64,000 nt of DNA from Candidatus Coxiella mudrowiae (GCA_001077715.1 CP011126.1:1550001-1614000), one strand, 5' to 3'; shown: positions 9,560-20,370, counted from the first letter of the stretch. Numbers and translations are program-made. Notes: generated by a model from the sequence alone, not told the origin.

Positions 9560-10972
9560 TTAAAAGAAACTCACTGGTGGGCTTCCGATTAAAGTGGTTG
9601 CAGCAGATCCCACATTACCGGCACCTTGCAGAATAACTACGTCATTGGGTTGCACCAACTTTCGCAATATTTTCGGCAAATCTTGCAATCCTGGGACAAA
9701 GGCAGCCTTTTTAGTGGTCTGTTGCTCGATAATCTTTAATAATGTTTTTCCATCGGCCCCTGGAATAGGTGTTTCCCCTGCACTATAAACCTCAAGCAAT
9801 ATTAATAAATCAGGCTCTGTTAAAACTGAAGCAAAATCGTGCATTAATTCTTGTGTCCGACTGTAACGGTGCGGCTGAAAAACAAGAATAAGCCGCCTTT
9901 TAGGCCAGGCAGCACGCGCCGCTGATAGAGTCGCTTTGATTTCATTCGGGTGATGCCCATAATCTTCAATCACCAGCGCTTGTCCATTCGAAAGAACTAT
10001 TCCACCTCGAATAGCAAAACGACGATCTACTCCAGGAAATTGCGCCAAGGATTTCAACATTTTTTTTTCATCCATCCCAATTAATTCACCGACCCCTATG
10101 ACCGCTAAAGCGTTAAGGGCGTTATGGCGACCCGCTAGATTAAGCTTAACCGGCAAAGGCGATTTATCTTGTAACGAGCGATGAACTTGAAAATGGGTTT
10201 GTAACCCTTTTTGTAAATAATTATTCGCTCGATAATCGGCTTCCGCTGAAAATCCATAGCTAATCACTCTCTGAGGTAACGTGGGAATTAACTCATTCAA
10301 CACAGGATCATCCCTACACAAAACAGCCACTCCCCCTTGGGGAATTTGATGAAGAAATTGTACGTAGGTTTTTTTCAAGCAATTAAAATCTCCTCCGTAG
10401 GTGCTTAGATGGTCGGCATCGATATTTGTTATTATGCCAATGTTAGGATACATATAGAGAAAAGATGCATCGCTCTCATCGGCTTCGGCAATAAAATAAG
10501 GTCCATTTCCTACCCGAACAGGCGTTTGGCTATCATTTAGCACACCGCCAACCATAAACGTAGGATCTAAATCAGCAGTAACAAAAGTACTAGCCAGAAG
10601 AGCACTAGTGGTAGTTTTTCCATGGGCACCGGCCACTGCAATCGATTGGTAATCCGCCATCATTTTAGCCAGCATTTGACCCCGCTTTAAGAGCGGGATT
10701 TTGGCTTGTTGGGCGGTAATGAATTCAGGGTTAGTCAACGTAATTGCGCTCGAATAAATAGCACAATCGGCCCGCACGACAGCTGTCCCGTTATGATTAA
10801 ATATGATTTCAGCTCCTAAACGATGGAGCCTTTCGGTGTTTTTATTGGGAGCAATATCAGAACCACTAACTTGGTATCCTTTTTTCAATAAAATTTCAGC
10901 AAGCGCGCTAACGCCAATTCCGCCAATCCCTAGGCAATGAATATGCTTAATTACTTTTCCATCCAGAATCAT
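9560..10972 (-). CDS. murC: UDP-N-acetylmuramate--L-alanine ligase MurC
   Basis: MurC adds L-alanine to UDP-MurNAc with ATP, the first amino acid of the stem peptide. The 470-residue protein has the N-terminal Rossmann motif GIGGIGVSALAE (about 15-26), the ATP-binding loop GAHGKTT at about 115-121, DADHLSTYGGD in the central domain, and EDYGHHPNEIKATL in the third domain. The start overlaps the end of murG by four bases (ATGA), typical of coupled translation. Confidence 0.96.
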   Translation of the reverse strand: MILDGKVIKHIHCLGIGGIGVSALAEILLKKGYQVSGSDIAPNKNTERLHRLGAEIIFNHNGTAVVRADCAIYSSAITLTNPEFITAQQAKIPLLKRGQMLAKMMADYQSIAVAGAHGKTTTSALLASTFVTADLDPTFMVGGVLNDSQTPVRVGNGPYFIAEADESDASFLYMYPNIGIITNIDADHLSTYGGDFNCLKKTYVQFLHQIPQGGVAVLCRDDPVLNELIPTLPQRVISYGFSAEADYRANNYLQKGLQTHFQVHRSLQDKSPLPVKLNLAGRHNALNALAVIGVGELIGMDEKKMLKSLAQFPGVDRRFAIRGGIVLSNGQALVIEDYGHHPNEIKATLSAARAAWPKRRLILVFQPHRYSRTQELMHDFASVLTEPDLLILLEVYSAGETPIPGADGKTLLKIIEQQTTKKAAFVPGLQDLPKILRKLVQPNDVVILQGAGNVGSAATTLIGSPPVSFF

Positions 10973-12036
10973 AACAGCTTCTTACATTCACTAATCACAT
11001 TCTGCACAGCTTTAGGCTCCGCTAAATTTCGCGCGCATTCTGCCATTGTTAACAGACGATTTCTGTCGCGAGCAAATTTCTCAAAATAAAGGATCAAACA
11101 TTTTTCCGTTAATGATTTCTCTGGAATAATAATAGCAGCCCCTGCTTGCTCTAAAAAGCGACCGTTGTGAAATTGATGATCATCTACAGCATAAGGATAG
11201 GGAACAAAAATACTGGCTACACCTACCGCTGCAATTTCACTTACCGTTAAAGCACCCGAGCGGCACACAATTAAATCAGCCCATGTGTAGGCCTTTGCCA
11301 TATCATCGATAAATGCATCGATTCGTGCTTCGAAGTCCAGCATTTCATAAGCTTTTTTAAGCCGCTCGAAATCCGCCTGACCCGTTTGATGCCATAGCAT
11401 GAGTTCTTGGGGATTAGGATAATTCCTTAGAGCAATCACCATTTTTTGGTTAATCAGACGAGAACCTTGACTACCCCCCAAGACCAAAACTCGCAGAGGA
11501 CCTTGCCGATTCAGCAAGCGGACTCGCGGCAAAGGCGTGTTGATTAATTCAGCTCGGATGGGATTTCCGGTAGTCCTTACGCCCCCCCCCCCAGCAAAAG
11601 CCCCCGGGAAAGCTTGTAGCACAGAGCGGGCTATTTTTGCTAACACACGATTAGTTAATCCTGCCACCGCATTTTGCTCATGAATTACCATTGGAGTACA
11701 AGTCAACCAGGCGGCAAGACCACCAGGCCCTGCCACATATCCTCCCATCCCTAAAATAATTTGGGGCTTCACTCGTCGGATCACTCGATAAGATTGGAAA
11801 ACGGCTCGAGCCAGACGAAAAGGCAGAAAAAACTTCTGTAACAATCCTTTTCCTCGAAGTGCTCTAATTTGGATAAAACTCAATGGAAATTCGGGAGAAA
11901 CCAGTTTCTTTTCCAAGCCGCTCGCAGTTCCTAACCAATAAATCTCTACGCCTTGCTGTTGCAGGGCACGCACCACCGCTAGAGCAGGAAATATATGCCC
12001 TCCCGTGCCTCCAGCCATAATTAATATTCGCTTCAT
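10969..12036 (-). CDS. murG: lipid II-forming N-acetylglucosaminyltransferase MurG
   Basis: MurG transfers GlcNAc from UDP-GlcNAc to lipid I on the inner face of the inner membrane, making lipid II. The 355-residue GT-B protein begins ILIMAGGTGGHIFPALAV (diphosphate loop near residues 9-16), has GMGGYVAGPGGLAAW near 95, HEQNAVAGLTN near 119 and the donor-site SGALTVSEIAAVG in the C-terminal half. Odd: the codons for the Gly run in AFAGGGGVRTTGNP are a tract of 11 consecutive G on the coding strand (11582-11592), a slippage-prone sequence in an essential gene. The frame is intact as read. Confidence 0.95.
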   Translation of the reverse strand: MKRILIMAGGTGGHIFPALAVVRALQQQGVEIYWLGTASGLEKKLVSPEFPLSFIQIRALRGKGLLQKFFLPFRLARAVFQSYRVIRRVKPQIILGMGGYVAGPGGLAAWLTCTPMVIHEQNAVAGLTNRVLAKIARSVLQAFPGAFAGGGGVRTTGNPIRAELINTPLPRVRLLNRQGPLRVLVLGGSQGSRLINQKMVIALRNYPNPQELMLWHQTGQADFERLKKAYEMLDFEARIDAFIDDMAKAYTWADLIVCRSGALTVSEIAAVGVASIFVPYPYAVDDHQFHNGRFLEQAGAAIIIPEKSLTEKCLILYFEKFARDRNRLLTMAECARNLAEPKAVQNVISECKKLL

Positions 12037-12117
12037 TTATTTACTGCCCAGCAGAGTTTCCCATTAGGCTGCCTGACTGGTTTTTTTCATTGTTCAAGCG
12101 CAGGCATAATCCCAGCA

Positions 12118-13272
12118 TTAATAATTCGTCAATCGTGATCCCTTCGTACCATTTTCCTGGTGAACTTCATAAGCAATTCGCAGTAAGATTCCAATCACTA
12201 AACAATTAATCAGCATGCTACTTCCTCCATAGCTGATAAAAGGTAAAGTTAAACCTTTAGTCGGTAAAACACCTATGTTGACACCAATATTGATGAGTGT
12301 CTGCAAGCCAAGCCATAAAGCAAATCCGTAAGCGACATAGGCTGAAAATAATTGATTATTTGTTTCGGCACAGCGCCCAATTACAAAAATGCGAACAATT
12401 AAAATAATAAATAAGGTAAATACCAAAAGCTCGCCAATGAGACCCAGCTCTTCAGCAAGCACTGCAAATAAAAAATCCGTGTGCGCTTCCGGCAAATAAA
12501 ACAGCTTCTGTATGCTATTGCCTAAACCAACACCGAATAACCCTCCGCGTCCAAAAGCAATTAACGATTGAATTAATTGATAACCTGAACCAAACGCATT
12601 ATGCCACGGGTTTAAAAAAGCGGTTAGTCGCTGCAATCGATAAGGGGATAAAACTGCCAATAAGGCTAAGGAAATTAGTACTAAAATTAATAACACACAA
12701 AAAGGCCACAAGCGCACACCGCCGAGAAATAAAAGAGCCATATAGGTCATAGTAACTACCACAGCGGCACCAAAATCAGGCTCTAATAATAATAAGCTGG
12801 ACAAAAACATCACGAGAACCATAGGTTTTAAAAAACCTTTAAGCTCTTTACGTACTTCGTTCTGGTAGCGTTGCAAATAACTCGCTAAATATAAAATTGC
12901 AGCCAATTTTACTATTTCCGAGATCTGTAATGAGAAAAATCCCAACTGGATCCAACGTCGGCTCCCGTTAACCGTTCTGCCAATCCCGGGCAATAAGACG
13001 ATTATTAACAATAAAAAACTTAATAAAAATAAATAACCACTATATTTCTGACAAATTTTAATTGGCACGCGAGAAGCTGTAACAGCAAGCAATAAGCCTA
13101 AAATTAAATAAACCAGTTGGTGAATAAAATAATGAAAAGGATAACCAAATTGACGATCTGAAATAACCATAGAAGCCGAAGCCACCATGAGTAAACCCAA
13201 GGCTAACAAGGATAAAGTAGAAATAATAATCCAACGGTCGTAAAGTCCTAAGGCTGGCGATTTTTGCCGCAT
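12118..13272 (-). CDS. ftsW: lipid II polymerase FtsW (SEDS family)
   Basis: FtsW is the septal SEDS glycosyltransferase that polymerises lipid II in complex with the transpeptidase FtsI. The 384-residue protein has about ten membrane helices and SEDS hallmarks: GRTVNGSRRWIQLG (about 97-110), LQISEIVKLA, LLEPDFGAAVV with the conserved acidic residue, GSGYQLIQSLIAFGRGGLFGVGLGNS and LPTKGLTLPFISYGGSSM near the C-terminus. It starts within one base of the murD stop. An 81-base gap separates its end from murG. Confidence 0.95.
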   Translation of the reverse strand: MRQKSPALGLYDRWIIISTLSLLALGLLMVASASMVISDRQFGYPFHYFIHQLVYLILGLLLAVTASRVPIKICQKYSGYLFLLSFLLLIIVLLPGIGRTVNGSRRWIQLGFFSLQISEIVKLAAILYLASYLQRYQNEVRKELKGFLKPMVLVMFLSSLLLLEPDFGAAVVVTMTYMALLFLGGVRLWPFCVLLILVLISLALLAVLSPYRLQRLTAFLNPWHNAFGSGYQLIQSLIAFGRGGLFGVGLGNSIQKLFYLPEAHTDFLFAVLAEELGLIGELLVFTLFIILIVRIFVIGRCAETNNQLFSAYVAYGFALWLGLQTLINIGVNIGVLPTKGLTLPFISYGGSSMLINCLVIGILLRIAYEVHQENGTKGSRLTNY

Positions 13273-14600
13273 TAAAGTCCTTCTACCATTTCAATAAACA
13301 CATCACCCCGATGTTCATAGTTTTTAAACATATCATGACTGGCACAGGCAGGGGATAACAAAACGACATCACCCTGTTGAGCAATGTCGGTAGATTGTTT
13401 TACAGCTTCTTCCATGGAAGAAGCACGCGAGATTTTTGTGTAGCGCTGCAGAGCTTTTTCTAATAGTGGCGCATCTTCGCCAATTAGAACGATTTGTTTC
13501 AAATAACGCTTGACTACGTTCCTTAAAGCCGAAAAATCAGCGCCTTTACCTTGGCCACCCGCAATTAAAATTAATTTTCCTTTGGCAACTTCTCCCAAGC
13601 TTACAATAGCTGCTTGGGTTGCACCGACATTGGTTCCTTTTGAATCGTTATAATAATCAACGTCTTTGTATTTTCGTACCCACTGACAACGATGACGGAT
13701 TCCCGTAAAGTCACGCAAAACCTCAAGCATAGCCTCCATAGGTACACCTACTGCTTTTCCTAAGGCTAAAGCAGCCAATGCATTTTGAATATGATGGCTG
13801 GCGTTTAGTTTTAACTTTTCAATAGGCATAAGCCTCTTGCGTTGATAGGCGAGGAAAGTTTTATGATTATGTTCTATTAACGAAAAATCAGCACGATTCT
13901 GTAATCCAAAGGATAGAGGTTTTTCCTTAAATAAAATTTTTTTCCAGATTTCCGGTTCATCCCCATTGACAATAGGAGTCCGGCAGAAATTATAGATTCG
14001 TTGTTTGGCTCGAATATACTCTTCAAAACTAGCATAGCGATCCATATGATCCTCACTAATATTCAGTACCGTCGCAGCGTGAGGTTGGAGGGAAGAGGTT
14101 GTTTCCAATTGAAAACTCGATAATTCCAGAATGTAATATTCAGGATCGAGGTGGAGTTGCTGTAATACCGGTTGTCCGATGTTACCACAAACAACAGCAT
14201 TTATCCCTGCGGCCTTCATCATTAAGCCTACAACGGTCGTCACCGTTGTCTTACCATTGGAGCCCGTAATGGCGATAACGGGTTTTTTGACGGCGCGAGC
14301 AAATAATTCAATATCACCAATAATAGGTTTACCTATCGCCACTTGCTTGACAATGGCGAGATCATAAAGAGGTACACCGGGACTTAATACAATTTGGTGT
14401 GCTTCATTTAATAAATTTTCAGAAAATCCCCCTAGCGCTAATTTGGCATAGGGATAAGCTTGGACAAATTTTTTTAATTGTGGAGGTTCTTGTCGGTTAT
14501 CAGTAATCGCAAATGGTTGATTTGTTTCCGCCAAAAATTGGGCACAGGATAATCCGGTTTTTCCTAAGCCTAAAATGACGGTTAGTTGTTTGTCTATCAT
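13272..14600 (-). CDS. murD: UDP-N-acetylmuramoylalanine--D-glutamate ligase MurD
   Basis: MurD adds D-glutamate to UDP-MurNAc-L-Ala with ATP. The 442-residue protein begins with the Rossmann motif [13 protein letters not shown], has the ATP-binding loop GSNGKTT at about 113-119, [10 protein letters not shown] in the central domain, [10 protein letters not shown] for substrate and metal contacts, and [19 protein letters not shown] near the C-terminus. It follows mraY by one base and leads into ftsW. Intact and of normal length. Confidence 0.96.
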   Translation of the reverse strand: MIDKQLTVILGLGKTGLSCAQFLAETNQPFAITDNRQEPPQLKKFVQAYPYAKLALGGFSENLLNEAHQIVLSPGVPLYDLAIVKQVAIGKPIIGDIELFARAVKKPVIAITGSNGKTTVTTVVGLMMKAAGINAVVCGNIGQPVLQQLHLDPEYYILELSSFQLETTSSLQPHAATVLNISEDHMDRYASFEEYIRAKQRIYNFCRTPIVNGDEPEIWKKILFKEKPLSFGLQNRADFSLIEHNHKTFLAYQRKRLMPIEKLKLNASHHIQNALAALALGKAVGVPMEAMLEVLRDFTGIRHRCQWVRKYKDVDYYNDSKGTNVGATQAAIVSLGEVAKGKLILIAGGQGKGADFSALRNVVKRYLKQIVLIGEDAPLLEKALQRYTKISRASSMEEAVKQSTDIAQQGDVVLLSPACASHDMFKNYEHRGDVFIEMVEGL

Positions 14601-14601
14601 A

Positions 14602-15687
14602 TTATCTCAATTTCAAGGTAGCCAACCCACAAAGCACTAAAATAAAAGTAATAATCCAAAACCGAACAATAACTTTGGGCTCAGGCCAACCTTTTAATTC
14701 AAAATGATGATGCAGTGGTGTCATCCGAAAAATCCTTTTACCCCCTGATAGTTTAAAATAACCTACCTGGATAATGACGGAGAGAGTTTCTAGAACAAAA
14801 ATCCCTGCCATAAAAAAATAAACTATTTCCTGACGAACTATTACCGCAATTATTCCTAAAGCAGCACCCAACCCTAATGAACCTACATCTCCCATAAAAA
14901 CTTGCGCCGGATAAGCGTTGTACCACAAAAAACCCAGGCCTCCGCCAACTAAAGCACTGCAAAAAACAACGATTTCACCTACCCCTGGAATATAAGGAAT
15001 CACTAAATATTCTGCAAAAAGGTGGTTCCCACTAGAATAAGCGAAAATTCCTAGTGCCCCCCCAATTACTATAGTTGGAATAAGAGCTAAACCATCTAAA
15101 CCATCGGTTAAATTTACGGCGTTACTGCTACCCACTATGACAAAATAAGCAAGAAAAAGATAAAGAAGGCCTAAATTAGGGGATACATTTTTTAAAAAAG
15201 GAATGACTAATTGAATTTCGGCAGGAGTTGTGGCGGTGAGGTAGAGGTAAATCGCTGCTACGAGGCCAATTAGGGATTGAAGTAGGTATTTCGAACGCGC
15301 AGATAACCCCTTACTATTTTTTTTAATTACCTTACGATAATCGTCAACCCAGCCTATAAGCCCGAAGGCTACTATAACCAATAAAATAATCCATATAAAT
15401 CGACTGGTAAGGTCTCCCCACAATAACGCACTAATGGCAATACCCAAAATAATGAGAATACCGCCCATAGTAGGAGTGCCGGATTTTTTCAAATGGGCTT
15501 GAGGACCATCATTTCTTACCATTTGGCCAATTTGTAATTTTTTAAGTTTTTTTATTAAATAGGGAGAAAAAGCGAGAACAATAATCAATGCAGTCAAAGC
15601 ACTTACGATAGAACGAAATGTTAAATAATTAAAAACGCGAAAACTATAAAAATGGTGACTTAAAAAATTAGTGAGCCAGAGTAGCAT
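14602..15687 (-). CDS. mraY: phospho-N-acetylmuramoyl-pentapeptide transferase MraY
   Basis: MraY moves phospho-MurNAc-pentapeptide from UDP onto undecaprenyl phosphate to make lipid I in the inner membrane. The 361-residue polytopic protein carries the family signatures: [10 protein letters not shown] near residue 70, the aspartate-rich WVDDYRK (about 113-119), [10 protein letters not shown] (about 192-201), [11 protein letters not shown] (about 264-274) and the [11 protein letters not shown] motif near 325. About ten hydrophobic helices are visible. It lies two bases after murF. Confidence 0.96.
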   Translation of the reverse strand: MLLWLTNFLSHHFYSFRVFNYLTFRSIVSALTALIIVLAFSPYLIKKLKKLQIGQMVRNDGPQAHLKKSGTPTMGGILIILGIAISALLWGDLTSRFIWIILLVIVAFGLIGWVDDYRKVIKKNSKGLSARSKYLLQSLIGLVAAIYLYLTATTPAEIQLVIPFLKNVSPNLGLLYLFLAYFVIVGSSNAVNLTDGLDGLALIPTIVIGGALGIFAYSSGNHLFAEYLVIPYIPGVGEIVVFCSALVGGGLGFLWYNAYPAQVFMGDVGSLGLGAALGIIAVIVRQEIVYFFMAGIFVLETLSVIIQVGYFKLSGGKRIFRMTPLHHHFELKGWPEPKVIVRFWIITFILVLCGLATLKLR

Positions 15688-15689
15688 GC

Positions 15690-17030
15690 TTATTCCTCGA
15701 TTAGTCCCTTCACAATTTTTCCCATATTCATGTAAAGGGAACCTTTTACCAACACGACCGTATTTTCATCTAAATTATTTTTTAACGCTCTCAGTAATTT
15801 CTCTTGATCATCAAAATGATACGCATTTTTGCCAAAAGCCTCAACGGTATGTCGGGTTAAAGATCCATAACAAAAGAGTTCATGAATACCAGACTGCAAC
15901 GCTTGCTCACCCATTTTACGATGTAATTGATCTCCTTCTTCACCTAATTCCCTCATATCTCCTAAAACCAAAATCGAGCGACTGCCACAAGTAGCTAAAA
16001 CGTCGATAGCAGCCGATACTGATAAAGGATTAGCATTATAACTATCGTCAATAATAGTGGCTCCTCGATACCCTTTTAGAGACGCTAAACGTCCGCTAAC
16101 TGCCGAAGCTGCCTCTAAACCGGCTTTTATCGTCATAATCGGCAACTGTTGAGCGTAGGCCGCCGCCGCTGCTGCTAAGGCATTCATTACATTATGTTTT
16201 CCTAAAAGCGACAATTGAACATCAACTTCCCCATTCGGCAAAATTAAACGGAAGCGGGATTGCCCTTCGGGGTTTACTGAAATATTTTTTGCGGCAACAT
16301 CGGCTCGGTTATTACACGCAAAAGTAATAATTCGCCGAACACCTATTATTTCTCGCCAGAAATCTCTAAAACGATCGTCGTTGTTAACGATAGCAATCCC
16401 ATTCGGGGGTAATCTTTGATAAATTTCACTCTTAGCTTTTGCTACGCCCTCAATACTGCCAAAACCCTCTAAATGCGCAGGGCCTGCATTGGTGATAATA
16501 GCGATGTTGGATTTTGCTATTTCCGCTAACTGAGCAATTTCAGCAAGATGGTTGGCTCCAAGTTCTACAACAGCATAATCATGCTCGGCACGCAATCGCA
16601 TCAAAGTCAATGGTAATCCAATATTATTGTTAAAGCTTCTTTCGCTAGCTAACACATTTCCCTTCTGGCGAAAGACACTGGCGAGTAATGCTCGGGTGGT
16701 TGTTTTACCACAACTCCCTGTCACCGCTATCACAATTACTTTTCTCATTTGATCGCGTTGGTGACTTCCTAATTGAATAAGAGCGGCATGGGTATCATTG
16801 ACACAAATTTGGGGCAAGGGTATTTCTATCCAACGACTCACAATCGCTCCCATGGCCCTTCGTTCCACCGCCGTATCTATGAAATTATGAGCATCAAAAT
16901 GCGGACCTTGCAAAGCAATAAAAAGACTCCCGGGTTGAATGGTGCGAGTATCGGTACTGATAGATTCGAAATCTCCATCTTTTCCCTTGAATTTTGCATT
17001 AAGAATGTGAGCTATTTGTGAAAGTTTCAT
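15690..17030 (-). CDS. murF: UDP-N-acetylmuramoyl-tripeptide--D-alanyl-D-alanine ligase MurF
   Basis: MurF attaches D-Ala-D-Ala to the UDP-MurNAc-tripeptide, the last cytoplasmic step of stem-peptide assembly. The 446-residue protein shows the N-terminal domain with [16 protein letters not shown] (about 25-40), the ATP-binding loop GSCGKTT at about 105-111, [21 protein letters not shown] and [11 protein letters not shown] in the C-terminal domain. The start overlaps murE by four bases. No D-Ala-D-Ala ligase gene is visible in the window, so its substrate must be supplied from elsewhere. Confidence 0.96.
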   Translation of the reverse strand: MKLSQIAHILNAKFKGKDGDFESISTDTRTIQPGSLFIALQGPHFDAHNFIDTAVERRAMGAIVSRWIEIPLPQICVNDTHAALIQLGSHQRDQMRKVIVIAVTGSCGKTTTRALLASVFRQKGNVLASERSFNNNIGLPLTLMRLRAEHDYAVVELGANHLAEIAQLAEIAKSNIAIITNAGPAHLEGFGSIEGVAKAKSEIYQRLPPNGIAIVNNDDRFRDFWREIIGVRRIITFACNNRADVAAKNISVNPEGQSRFRLILPNGEVDVQLSLLGKHNVMNALAAAAAAYAQQLPIMTIKAGLEAASAVSGRLASLKGYRGATIIDDSYNANPLSVSAAIDVLATCGSRSILVLGDMRELGEEGDQLHRKMGEQALQSGIHELFCYGSLTRHTVEAFGKNAYHFDDQEKLLRALKNNLDENTVVLVKGSLYMNMGKIVKGLIEE

Positions 17031-18502
17031 AGGTTTAACGCCTTCTGGGCCTCCTGCACATCATTAAAAGGTAAGACGTCCCTGCCGATGACTTGGGTGG
17101 TTTCATGTCCTTTACCTGCGATTAAAACAATATCATCAACGGTGGCTTTTTGCACCGCATAATGAATTGCAGCAGCACGGTCAGTTTCAACTATCACTGA
17201 CTGCGGATTTTTAAACCCTGCTTTAATATCTTGGATAATTGCTAAAGGCGATTCGCTGCGGGGATTATCATTAGTCACGATAACCTGATCCGCATAGCGT
17301 TCCGCAATAACCCCCATTTGCGGACGCTTTCCTCGATCGCGATCGCCACCACAACCAAAAATACAAATTAATTGGCCACGGCAATGCTCTCGCAGTGACA
17401 TCAACGCCTTTTCTAAGGCATCGGGAGTATGCGCATAATCCACCACCACCTGAGGACCACTTGCACATTCAACTGACTGCATTCGACCAAGAACGTTTTT
17501 TAATTTTGATAACTCCAAAAATGCTTTTTCTAAAGACACACCCGATAATCCTAAAACCCCGATGACAGGCAAGAGATTACTAATATTAAATCGTCCAAAG
17601 AGAGGGATAGTTAATGTACCATTTCCCCACGGAGTTTGAACCGTCACCGAAAATCCTTGGGCTAATGTTTTTATAGCTGTTGCCATTATTAAAGGAACTC
17701 GATCATCCTTTATTCTCTTCATAGAATAACCAATCAGAATGAGTTTTTTATGATATTTCGCAATAAGGCATCTGCCAAACTCATCATCGCAATTAACCAC
17801 TCCGTAACTTAAACCAATTTGCTGAAACAATAATTCTTTTGCCCGAGCATAATTTTCCATACTTCCATGATAATCTAGATGATCACGAGATAACTGGGTG
17901 AAAACGGCAATATCAAAATGCACCCCACTCACTCGATGTTGATCTAAGGCGTGTGAGGAAACTTCCATTGCAACAGCCCTCGCCCCTTCTTTGCGCATTT
18001 GCACAAAAGCTTGTTGCAATTGAAGAGGATCCGGAGTGGTGTAATTTGTTTTTGTTAAATTTCCTACAAAACCATAGCCGAGAGTCCCTACTATCGCGCA
18101 CGGCATCCCTTGGGATTCCAACAATTGGGCGATAAAATGCGTGCATGAAGTTTTTCCATTGGTTCCTGTGACGCCGATAATTTTCAGGTGCTTTGTGGGA
18201 TGGCTATAAAAACGAGCGGCAATTTCTCCCACCTGATTTTGTAATCGTGAAATAGGAATTAGAGGAACTGAGCTCTCTATAGAAAGTTTATAATCATGTG
18301 GATCGAAAAACACAGCCACCGCCTGTCTATCAATCGCTTCTTTAATATACTGACGTTCGTCTGAATGCATCCCCGGATAAGCAATAAAAAGATCGCCTTT
18401 CTGGACTTTTCGACTATCAGTTTGAAGTCCTTGAATTAACACATCGGATGACAGCTCATTGCTGAATCCTTTCACCAATCGATTAAGAGAGACGCCGTTC
18501 AT
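17027..18502 (-). CDS. murE: UDP-MurNAc-L-Ala-D-Glu--meso-diaminopimelate ligase MurE
   Basis: MurE adds the third stem residue. The 491-residue protein has the substrate-binding TDSRKVQKGDLFIAYPG (about 28-44), the ATP loop GTNGKTS at about 113-119, SRDHLDYHGSMENYA in the central domain and the DNPRSESP motif near 408. DNPR is characteristic of enzymes using meso-diaminopimelate, so this wall should have the usual Gram-negative chemistry. It is separated from ftsI by 206 bases containing a palindromic element, whereas most neighbours in this cluster abut or overlap. Confidence 0.96.
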   Translation of the reverse strand: MNGVSLNRLVKGFSNELSSDVLIQGLQTDSRKVQKGDLFIAYPGMHSDERQYIKEAIDRQAVAVFFDPHDYKLSIESSVPLIPISRLQNQVGEIAARFYSHPTKHLKIIGVTGTNGKTSCTHFIAQLLESQGMPCAIVGTLGYGFVGNLTKTNYTTPDPLQLQQAFVQMRKEGARAVAMEVSSHALDQHRVSGVHFDIAVFTQLSRDHLDYHGSMENYARAKELLFQQIGLSYGVVNCDDEFGRCLIAKYHKKLILIGYSMKRIKDDRVPLIMATAIKTLAQGFSVTVQTPWGNGTLTIPLFGRFNISNLLPVIGVLGLSGVSLEKAFLELSKLKNVLGRMQSVECASGPQVVVDYAHTPDALEKALMSLREHCRGQLICIFGCGGDRDRGKRPQMGVIAERYADQVIVTNDNPRSESPLAIIQDIKAGFKNPQSVIVETDRAAAIHYAVQKATVDDIVLIAGKGHETTQVIGRDVLPFNDVQEAQKALNL

Positions 18503-18559
18503 CTAAGAAATTATAAGTCAGGAGATCTTCTAAGCGAAGCTATAACCCGAATCAGCAGC

Positions 18560-18678
18560 GGTTCCCGGCTAGTTTTGGATGGTGATTTTGGAGCGACTAA
18601 CGCCAACGATTAGCGAGGATTGGCCAGTGAAGAGCCCATGCAGAGTAAAAATCACCACCCAGAACCTTAGTGGGAACT
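18560..18678. repeat. long imperfect palindrome between murE and ftsI
   Basis: The left arm ends in TGGATGGTGATTTT (18576-18589) and the right arm begins with AAAATCACCACCCA (18648-18661), complementary at 13 of 14 positions. Pairing extends outward imperfectly to GTTCCC (18561-18566) and GGGAAC (18671-18676). The loop holds a small inner inverted repeat (CTAA..TTAG). The shape suggests a folded RNA in the ftsI-murE transcript or a small non-autonomous repeat element. It has no run of T typical of an intrinsic terminator. Confidence 0.5.
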
Positions 18679-18708
18679 CTTGTACCAGGGTATATATTAT
18701 GAGGAAGA

Positions 18709-20364
18709 TTAAGTTAAGGGCGTTGGCGGAATGTCCAGTAATCGCAAAGATCCACTCATAATTTTAGAAAATAAAGGAGCCGCCACAAGTCCCCCGAAAT
18801 GTTCATCTTGAGGTTCGCGGATAACGACAGCCACTACTAACTGAGGATTGTTAGCCGGCGACAGTCCGACGAAAGAAGACATGTAATGGTGCTTATCGTA
18901 GCCTTTAGGACCCGCAATATAAGTCGTGCCGGTTTTACCCGCAACACGATATCCATACACGGCTGCTCGAGTTCCCGTACCCCCTTTTTGAACCACGGTT
19001 TCCAACATTCCTACAATTGTTTTTGCTACCTTTTCTAGCAAAACCCGCACACCAGTCGGGGGATGCTCTACTTTTAAGAAAGTTACCGGCCTTTTAATTC
19101 CTCCAGCTCCCAAAATAGCATAGGCTTGGGCCAATTGAAGAGTGGTGACTGCCATACCATACCCATACCCTAAAGTTGCCACGACGGAAGGCACCCAAGT
19201 GTCGTGGGAAACTAATGCGCCGGAAGATTCTCCGGGAAAGCTGCTACTAGTGTGCTGGCCAAATCCTAATGCTCGTAATAAGGCGTAGTAATGTTGGGGT
19301 TCCAATGAGAGTAAAATTTTTGCTGCAGCGATATTACTTGAATGCTGCAATAACTGGGTGAGTGAAATAACGCCAAAATTTAACTCATCGTCGCTAATCC
19401 GGTAACCGCCAATTTTCATCCATCCCGGGTTGGTATCAATCTTAGTGTCCGGAGTATACTTTCCACTTTCTAACGCCAAAGCAATAGTAAATGCTTTAAT
19501 CACGGAACCGGGTTCGAACATATCTGTCACTGCCCGATTGCGGTAACGACCATCGTGATCGGCGGGACGATTGTTGGGGTTGTAACTAGGCTGATTAACC
19601 ATTGCTAAAATTTCTCCACTCTTTACATCCAAGACTACCGCGGAACCTGCTTTCGCATGATAAGTAGAAACTGTTTCTTTTAAAGCTTGATAAGCTAGAT
19701 ATTGAATACGATGATCGATGCTTAAAGTTAAATCATGCCCTTGAATTGGTTTTTTCACCATGGCAATATCCGCCACTATATGACCCAGACGGTCTTTAAC
19801 TACTTCCGTCTTACCGGGTTCTCCTGCCAACCATTGGTTGTAAGCTAACTCCAAACCTTCTTGTCCTTGATCATCAATATTAGTGAGTCCCACTACATGG
19901 GCTGTCACCTCTCCTTCGGGATAATAACGCCGATATTCATGTTGAAAAAAAATACCTGGAATATTTAATTGGCAAATTTCTTTTGCAATATAAGTGGGGT
20001 TACCTCGTTTTAAATAGACAAATTGGTGATTTGCTTTATGTTGAATTCGTTTTTTAATAAAAGAAATAGGCAGGTGCAAGACACACGAAAGTGCAACAAT
20101 TTGAGAAGGTGTTGCTTGAAACAGTTGTGGATTGATCCAAATAGAATCAACGGGCGTGCTAATGGCTAGCGGTACTCCTAATCGATCGGTAATCATACCG
20201 CGATAGGCTGGAATATTGACAAGACGAATGATTCTTGCCTTGCTTTGTTTTAGTAAAAAAGATCGATCTAGGATGTTTAAATCAATCAAACGCCATAACA
20301 ATCCGACCACCGCGACACACAATAAAAACCATAACGCATAAAACCGCCAAGTTCGTTGTTGCAC
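18709..20364 (-). CDS. ftsI: septal peptidoglycan transpeptidase FtsI (PBP3)
   Basis: FtsI is the class B penicillin-binding protein that crosslinks septal peptidoglycan in the periplasm. The 551-residue protein has a short cytoplasmic tail, one membrane helix (about 8-28), a dimerisation domain beginning near RGMITDRLGVPLAIS, and the transpeptidase triad motifs: SVIK with the acyl-serine at about 287, SSN at 342-344 and KTGT at 477-480. It starts six bases after ftsL. Length is near that of other FtsI proteins. Intact. Confidence 0.95.
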   Translation of the reverse strand: MQQRTWRFYALWFLLCVAVVGLLWRLIDLNILDRSFLLKQSKARIIRLVNIPAYRGMITDRLGVPLAISTPVDSIWINPQLFQATPSQIVALSCVLHLPISFIKKRIQHKANHQFVYLKRGNPTYIAKEICQLNIPGIFFQHEYRRYYPEGEVTAHVVGLTNIDDQGQEGLELAYNQWLAGEPGKTEVVKDRLGHIVADIAMVKKPIQGHDLTLSIDHRIQYLAYQALKETVSTYHAKAGSAVVLDVKSGEILAMVNQPSYNPNNRPADHDGRYRNRAVTDMFEPGSVIKAFTIALALESGKYTPDTKIDTNPGWMKIGGYRISDDELNFGVISLTQLLQHSSNIAAAKILLSLEPQHYYALLRALGFGQHTSSSFPGESSGALVSHDTWVPSVVATLGYGYGMAVTTLQLAQAYAILGAGGIKRPVTFLKVEHPPTGVRVLLEKVAKTIVGMLETVVQKGGTGTRAAVYGYRVAGKTGTTYIAGPKGYDKHHYMSSFVGLSPANNPQLVVAVVIREPQDEHFGGLVAAPLFSKIMSGSLRLLDIPPTPLT

Positions 20365-20370
20365 GTAAAT

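Noticed and set aside
18560-18678. Palindrome considered as an intrinsic terminator or riboswitch
   Set aside because: There is no T run after the stem and no known aptamer motif; kept only as an unexplained repeat.
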